From Tethya wilhelma (Eukaryota; Porifera; Demospongiae; Tethyida; Tethyidae), in contig CAXIPT010000001.1 in NCBI GenBank assembly GCA_964030475.1, positions 13,498,800 to 13,562,799 of the forward strand: DNA of 64,000 nucleotides, given 5' to 3'. Positions 58,930 through 64,000 of the stretch are shown here, one piece after another (position 1 is the stretch's first letter; every line of letters begins with the position of its first letter). A model generated the notes under the pieces. It searched no databases. It was given only the letters and a program-made list of their open reading frames with translations, and was not told the origin of the DNA. Both the position numbers and the translations under genes were made by a program.

Positions 58930-60168
58930 ATGAAGCAGCTAATAATTCTGGGCATTGTCTTGCAATTCAGTTCCATTTCTTTCTGTCTGGATAATGGTCT
59001 GGGCAGGACTCCGCAGATGGGCTGGAACTCCTGGAATCATTATCAATGTGGAATATCACAAGACATAGTCCAGAAAACAGCTGATGCTTTGGTATCTACT
59101 GGCCTTGATAAGTTTGGGTATCAGTACGTAAACATTGATGATTGTTGGCAAGTGAGTAGGGACAGTAACGGTGTGATACAGCCAGATCCAAAGACTTTTC
59201 CCGACTTTCAAAAGATGATTGATTATGTTCACTCCAAAGGATTGAAATTTGGGCTGTACAGTGATGCAGGCTACGAAACCTGTGCAGGTATAATATATAT
59301 ACATAATACCGAATGAGTATTGTTTGTCTACACCTATCAAGTGTGCGAGATTGTATAATATTGTATATTTGCTTCAGGTCGTCCTGCTTCATTAGGCTAT
59401 GAGGAAAAAGATGCTCAAACATATGCTTCATGGAAAGTGGATTATCTCAAATACGACAACTGTAATAGTGACAAAACCAAACCTGAAGTGAGATATCCTG
59501 TTATGAGAGATGCTCTAAACAAAACAGATCATCCAATATTCTTCTCCATGTGTGAGTGGGGTGATGATGATCCAGCCACTTGGGCTCCCAAGGTTGGAAA
59601 CAGCTGGCGTACAACAGGAGACATTGTAGACAATTGGGGGAGTATGATTACCAGAGCTGACCAGAATAACAAATGGGCACAATATGCTGGACCTGGTGGA
59701 TGGAATGACCCAGACATGTTGGAGATTGGAAATGGAGGAATGACCATTACAGAGTATGAGACACACTTCAGTCTATGGTGTCTGATGAAAGCTCCACTTC
59801 TGATAGGCTGTGATGTTACCAGTATGACTGCTGACACACTTCGTATTCTCACAAACAGCGAGCTGATTGCCATCAACCAAGATAAGCTTGGAGTTCAAGG
59901 GAACAAGACTGTGGTGAGCATTGATACTAATACTGAAGTATGGAGTGGTCCATTGTATGGAGGAGCCTGGGTTGTACTGCTTCTCAATCGTGGTGACACC
60001 ACAACCACCATCACAGCCAAATGGACCGATCTGGGACTACCTGCCAGCACTAAAGCTGATGTGCGTGATCTCTGGCAAATGAAGGATCTTGGCACAATGA
60101 CCACAAGTGTTAATGCCACTGTACCCATGCATGGAGTGGCTGTCTTCAAACTCACTCCTGTAAAGTGA
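58930..60168 (+). CDS. GH27 alpha-galactosidase, copy 5
   Basis: Exons 58930-59287 and 59378-60168. Signal peptide [19 protein letters not shown]. Catalytic YLKYDNC and [11 protein letters not shown] are present, as are NIDDCW and [11 protein letters not shown]. It is closest to copy 1 in the first exon and in intron type (91 nt, not a multiple of three). One residue change at the start of the beta domain, [11 protein letters not shown] for [11 protein letters not shown], removes a shared asparagine. The promoter region lacks the GCGCATGCGC box seen upstream of copies 1 to 3. Confidence 0.92.
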
Positions 60169-60797
60169 AGTTTGGATCTGCTATCTCTTTTTGTTATATG
60201 ACCTTTTGTAGAATAATGTTGGTTAATAGTTGTAGCATGATATAATTACAATTATAATGATAAAGAAGGTATTGCTAGAACCAAGTTATAATCTTTTCCA
60301 TCCTACAAATTAACAGAACAAGGTACGTTTACATTGCAAAAGTGAAGCGCATGCGTAGAAAAGTGCTGGGACTGGATCGTTCCAAGCTGGTCATATGGTA
60401 ATGGAGCACCAAAGCAGAAGACATCTGGATTCATTTGATTTGTGCAAAGCTGAACCACAAAACACTGGATTCATTGATGACAATGATGTTTTGGAAAACT
60501 TTCTGTCACCATGCAAGGATGCATCATCAAGCATAGAAGGTACAAAACAGCCAACTAGTACAGGCGGTTAATTTTTTGACTGAGTAAAGAACATAGTGAC
60601 CAGGTCAGTCATAGAGCGGCAATGCATAATATATCATGTGACTTTCTACCTAAAAAAATTATGATCAGTAGGCTTTACATTATGAATATTGATTTGACCA
60701 CCCATGATAGCCTGGCTGATCACCTGATGAGGATTAAAGTTGAAAGGACACATCTACAGCCAGTCATTTCCTCAATTGCAAACATCAAAGGCTTCAA
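60169..60797. other. Second copy of the GH27 spacer
   Basis: Duplicate of 58339-58929. The coding-like fragment here is followed by a GAAGGTACAA donor-like site (about 60536-60545), so it could be an exon remnant. GCGCATGCGTAGAAAAGTGC occurs at 60348-60367. Confidence 0.55.
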
Positions 60798-62013
60798 ATG
60801 AAGCAGCTAATAATTCTGGGCATTGTCTTGCAATTCAGTTCCATTTCTTTCTGTCTGGATAATGGCCTGGGCAGGACTCCACAGATGAGCTGAAACTCAT
60901 GATCATGGAATCATTATCACTGTGGAATATCACAAGACATAGTCCAGAAAACAGCTGATGCTTTTGTATCTACTGGCCTTGATAAGTTTGGGTATCAGTA
61001 TGTGAACATTGATGATTGTTGGCAAATGAGTAGGGACAGTAATGGCACAATACAGCCAGATCCAAAGACTTTTCCCGACTTTCAAAAGATGATTGATTAT
61101 GTTCACTCCAAAGGATTGAAATTTGGGTTGTACAGTGATTCAGGCTACAAAACCTGTCAAGGTAATTAAAACAATAATACATTTTGGCAATTTGTAAATT
61201 GGAAGCTCTAAAGTCTGAATAATAATTTACTGTCTTTCAACTTTAGGTCGTCCAGGATCATTGGGCTATGATGGCTACGATGACTGTTATCCTGATAAAA
61301 GGACGCCAAAAGAAAGATATCCAGATATGCGAGATGCTCTAAACAAAACAGGCCGTCCAATATTCTATTCTCTATGTGGGGGGACTCGTGATTTTCCAGC
61401 CACTTGGGCTCCAAAGATTGGAAACAGCTGGCGTACAGTAGGAGACATTAGAGACGATTGGGGGAGTATGATTTCCAAAGCTGACCAGAATGACAAATCG
61501 GCACCGTATGCTGGACCTGGTGGATGGAATGACCCAGACATGTTGGAGATTGGGAATGGAGGAATGACCATTACAGAGTATGAGACACACTTCAGTCTAT
61601 GGTGTCTGATGAAAGCTCCACTACTGATAGGCTGTGATGTTACCAGTATGAGTGCTGACACACTTCGTATTCTCACAAACCACGAGCTGATTGCCATCAA
61701 CCAAGATAAGCTGGGAATCCAAGGCAACAAGACTGTGGTGAACAATGATACCAATACTGAAGTATGGAGTAGTCCATTGGATGGAGGAGCCTGGGTTGTG
61801 CTGCTTCTCAATCGTGGCAACACCACAACCACAATCACAGCCAAATGGACTGATCTGGGTCTACCTGCCAGCACTCAAGCTGATGTGCGTGATCTCTGGC
61901 AAATGAAGGATCTTGGCACAATGACCACAAGTGTTAGTGCCAGTGTACCCATGCATGGAGTGGCTGTCTTCAAACTCACTCCTGTAAAGTTAACTGCATT
62001 GTATAACTTTTAA
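60798..62013 (+). pseudogene. GH27 alpha-galactosidase, copy 6, pseudogene
   Basis: Exons 60798-61161 and 61247-62013. The [10 protein letters not shown] block is broken: ATG AGC TGA, with a stop at 60891-60893 and a 6-bp insertion. Near 61268 an in-frame deletion of about 15 codons removes the segment between GY and the catalytic YDDC, leaving [12 protein letters not shown]. The rest, including [11 protein letters not shown] and the C-terminus, is intact and almost identical to the other copies. Both lesions make it non-functional. Confidence 0.92.
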
Positions 62014-62887
62014 TTTGCTTTTCTTAGTTTGGTATGATTGATTAGTATAAACCATACTTTTTATCAGCATTTAAATCTCGTGGTCTTGTTTACAGAAAGA
62101 TACATGATCATGTCAATCACATGATGTTCTACCCACAAATTTACCTTAGGCTTGTATTATTAAGTTATATATAATAATTTTTTATTAGAGGCTGCATAAT
62201 GAGCATGCGCATACATGGATACGGCTACTTCATTGTTGTGCTTCTTATTATTGTAATTGTTAAAGCAAATAATTGTATTATAGACTTAGAATAATACTGT
62301 AATTGTTAAAGCAAATAATAATGAAGGCACCAAGGTGCATAACCCTTGGTGCGTACATAGGCAATATAATATTGGACTACACAATAAACTGCTATAATAT
62401 ATCAAATACCATCAAAACACTTATAAGATTCAGTATAATTATGTCTGTATAATGTAGTTGGATGAGTGTGTATCAATAAGCAGGTCTGCAGCTATGCTAT
62501 GGGACTCGCTCAGGCTCGCCCCTCATGCTTGCCCCAAAATTTTAACAGGATGAATGGGTGTGGCCTCGAAGCTTAGCTCAGATAGGCTGAAAAGCCTCAG
62601 ATTTCAGACTCTATAGGCTTTTGTTGCTTTGTAAAAGGACCTCAGGCCATTTCATATCAGTAGCTAAGCTTCTACTGTCTATGCTATGAAGCTCGCTCAG
62701 GCTCGTCCCCCAAAATTATGGGTGTGGCCTCGAAGCTTAGCGCTCAAAGAGGCTGAAAAGCTTCATATCTCAGGAACTACAGGCTTTTGTTAAATTCTTT
62801 GTGTAATTTTTTTTAGATAATCTCGATTATTTTACCTTGGTATGCCGCTTTTGAAGACTGGAGCTGCCGTTCTTGAGATATAGTTGG

Positions 62888-62933
<46 letters not shown>

Positions 62934-63006
62934 AAACGACTACCATAACCCCTGCTGCGCATGCGCACCAAGGGTTAATTATAGACTTACACAAACAGAT
63001 TTTGGT
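62014..63006. other. Intergenic region with TIR element and internal repeats
   Basis: No gene. Holds the element at 62289-62977, a pair of ~120-180 bp imperfect direct repeats (about 62490-62640 and 62675-62795, both with GCTCGCTCAGGCTCG and GGGTGTGGCCTCGAAGCTTA) and a (CA)n run (62889-62929). Confidence 0.6.
62289..62977. mobile_element. Non-autonomous inverted-repeat element, 0.7 kb
   Basis: TAACCCTTGGTGCG (62340-62353) is matched exactly by its reverse complement CGCACCAAGGGTTA (62964-62977). ATTATAGACTTA occurs at 62277-62288 and again directly after the right end (62978-62989), possibly a target duplication. The left end then lies 51 bp outside the inverted repeat, so the exact left boundary is unsure. 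Contains the direct repeats and (CA)n run noted for this interval; no open frame. Confidence 0.55.
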
Positions 63007-63700
63007 CTACTTTGACTCATGTCTTATGATAGTGTCAGACGATCTTGGATCAAAAGGTTTAACTGCTTCTGCAAGAGCTAACCAAGTTGGACGAGGATTC
63101 ACTTGTTTCAGCCAGGTTACAATCATTTCTCGCAGACAACTGGCACTTTTCCGCAGATTTTCTTCTTCTATTGACTTGAGTGTACCATCAGACATTTTCA
63201 ACATGATTCCAATATTGTGCCATTCACTAGATAGAGGATGCAATAATCGATAGACTTCACTGAGATGAGATGAATCTAGCGGTGTCAGTTTAAGTGTTGC
63301 TTGAATGCTTGATAAAGGTCGAACGTTGTAGCTGTTCCCAACACCAAACCACGCAGGAGGCAGTTCCATTCCTTGGTTGAGTCTTCGTTTGTGGGATTTG
63401 AGATACCGGACTACAAGACCATCGAGATAGAATGGGATATTTCTTTTGAATCCATTTTGACCCCTGGAAAATCGTGGACTGCAGATTGATACTATTGCAT
63501 CTGCTACTTCACTGCCGTGTCTCTGAGACAAACCTGGAATCCGCCAGAGGAAACTTCCAGTGTGAGTACTAGCTAGTGATGCTTGAAGCTGCAATTCAAG
63601 CTCAGACACATGGACCTTCATCAAGGATGTTTGTCTTTCTAATTCCTCATATTTTCTTTCTAGCATCTTGACTCTAATACAATCATCACGAATGGATGGA
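63007..63700 (-). pseudogene. 5'-truncated MATH/TRAF-like plus Death-domain gene fragment
   Basis: On the minus strand the open frame reads, from 63700 down: a coiled-coil stretch ([18 protein letters not shown]), the first half of a TRAF-type MATH domain (GSFLWRIPGLSQRHGSEVAD, then SICSPRFSRGQNGFKRNI), a linker, and a Death-fold domain (LSEVYRLLHPLSSEWHNIGI, LREMIVTWLKQVNPRPTW), ending in a stop at 63007. The MATH domain is only about half length. Upstream of 63700 the frame runs into antisense galactosidase sequence, so the 5' part of the gene is lost or lies elsewhere. Whether it is transcribed is unknown; an internal start at the M of MLERKYEE would still give a short protein. Confidence 0.7.
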
Positions 63701-64000
63701 CAGATCCAAAGACTTTTCCCGACTTTCAAAAGATGATTGATTATGTTCACTCCAAAGGATTGAAATTTGGGCTGTACAGTGATGCAGGCTATGAAACCTG
63801 TCAAGGTAATTAAAACAATAATATATTTTGGCAATTTGTAAATTGGAAGCTCTAAAGACTGAATAATAATTTACTGTCTTTCAACTTTAGGTCGTCCAGG
63901 ATCATTGGGCTATGAGGAAAAAGATGCTCAAGCATATGCTTCATGGAAAGTGGACTATCTCAAATACGATGACTGTTATCCTGATAAAAGGACGCCAAAA
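63701..64000 (+). pseudogene. GH27 alpha-galactosidase, copy 7, 5' part missing, runs off the window
   Basis: The sequence enters the family in mid exon 1 at CAGATCCAAAGACTTTTCCC (63701) and continues to a GT donor after 63805, then the second exon from 63891 with [18 protein letters not shown] and [12 protein letters not shown] to the end. It shares copy 6's intron and exon-2 sequence closely, but without copy 6's deletion. The start and first half of exon 1 are missing, replaced by the minus-strand MATH-Death fragment. It may continue past 64000. Confidence 0.85.

Noticed and set aside
63702..63834. N-terminal part of the long minus-strand frame ending in the Death domain
   Set aside because: It is antisense of the galactosidase exon 1 and intron, seen also at the other copies; only the part below about 63700 belongs to the MATH-Death fragment.

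Overview
The window looks like nuclear DNA of an early-branching animal, most likely a demosponge; Amphimedon queenslandica is my guess. This is inference: the proteins are animal-type (SOCS, parkin, TOM1, TMEM11, an Eph-like ectodomain, a Death domain). Genes are compact with many short GT-AG introns, spacing is tight and often head-to-head, and dinucleotide microsatellites are abundant. Six isolated N characters (156, 2604, 3041, 9902, 15526, 24249) look like contig joins.

Layout. 0.26-5.3 kb, minus strand: a BTB-domain protein and a reticulon-homology membrane protein. 5.4-8.5 kb: RNA polymerase III subunit RPC5 (POLR3E). 8.7-16 kb: a 1.17-kb duplicated block holding COX6B and the 5' end of a LENG8/SAC3-family gene, then the full LENG8 gene. 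16.3-18.6 kb: a NOL8 C-terminal-like protein and a divergent single-pass Kunitz-like/papilin-like protein. 19-23 kb: a secreted, kinase-less protein with the Eph-receptor ectodomain order followed by Ig-like and Sushi domains. 23.3-28.9 kb: an unrecognised small protein, then NPLOC4. 29.3-36.4 kb: TMEM11, TOM1 and a DUF268 protein. 37-45 kb: DHRS7B and two SOCS genes around a 3.7-kb gene-free stretch. 45.5-52.6 kb: ATPAF2 and a parkin homologue that stops after the IBR/REP region with no RING2.

52.8-64 kb is a tandem array of GH27 alpha-galactosidase genes in one orientation: four apparently intact copies, one with a frameshift, one clear pseudogene, and one partial copy running off the end. 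The enzymes read like the plant/slime-mould type rather than the animal lysosomal GLA/NAGA type. A 5'-truncated MATH-Death domain reading frame on the opposite strand is spliced into the array at 63.0-63.7 kb.

Transposons are small non-autonomous elements: a fold-back family ending in TAGCCTCG with 8-bp target duplications (hAT-like), a TTAA-flanked MITE, and a terminal-inverted-repeat element in the galactosidase array. Many housekeeping genes are paired head-to-head over about 100-330 bp, implying shared promoters. Exon boundaries were read by eye from splice motifs, reading-frame continuity and remembered homologues; no alignment was run.
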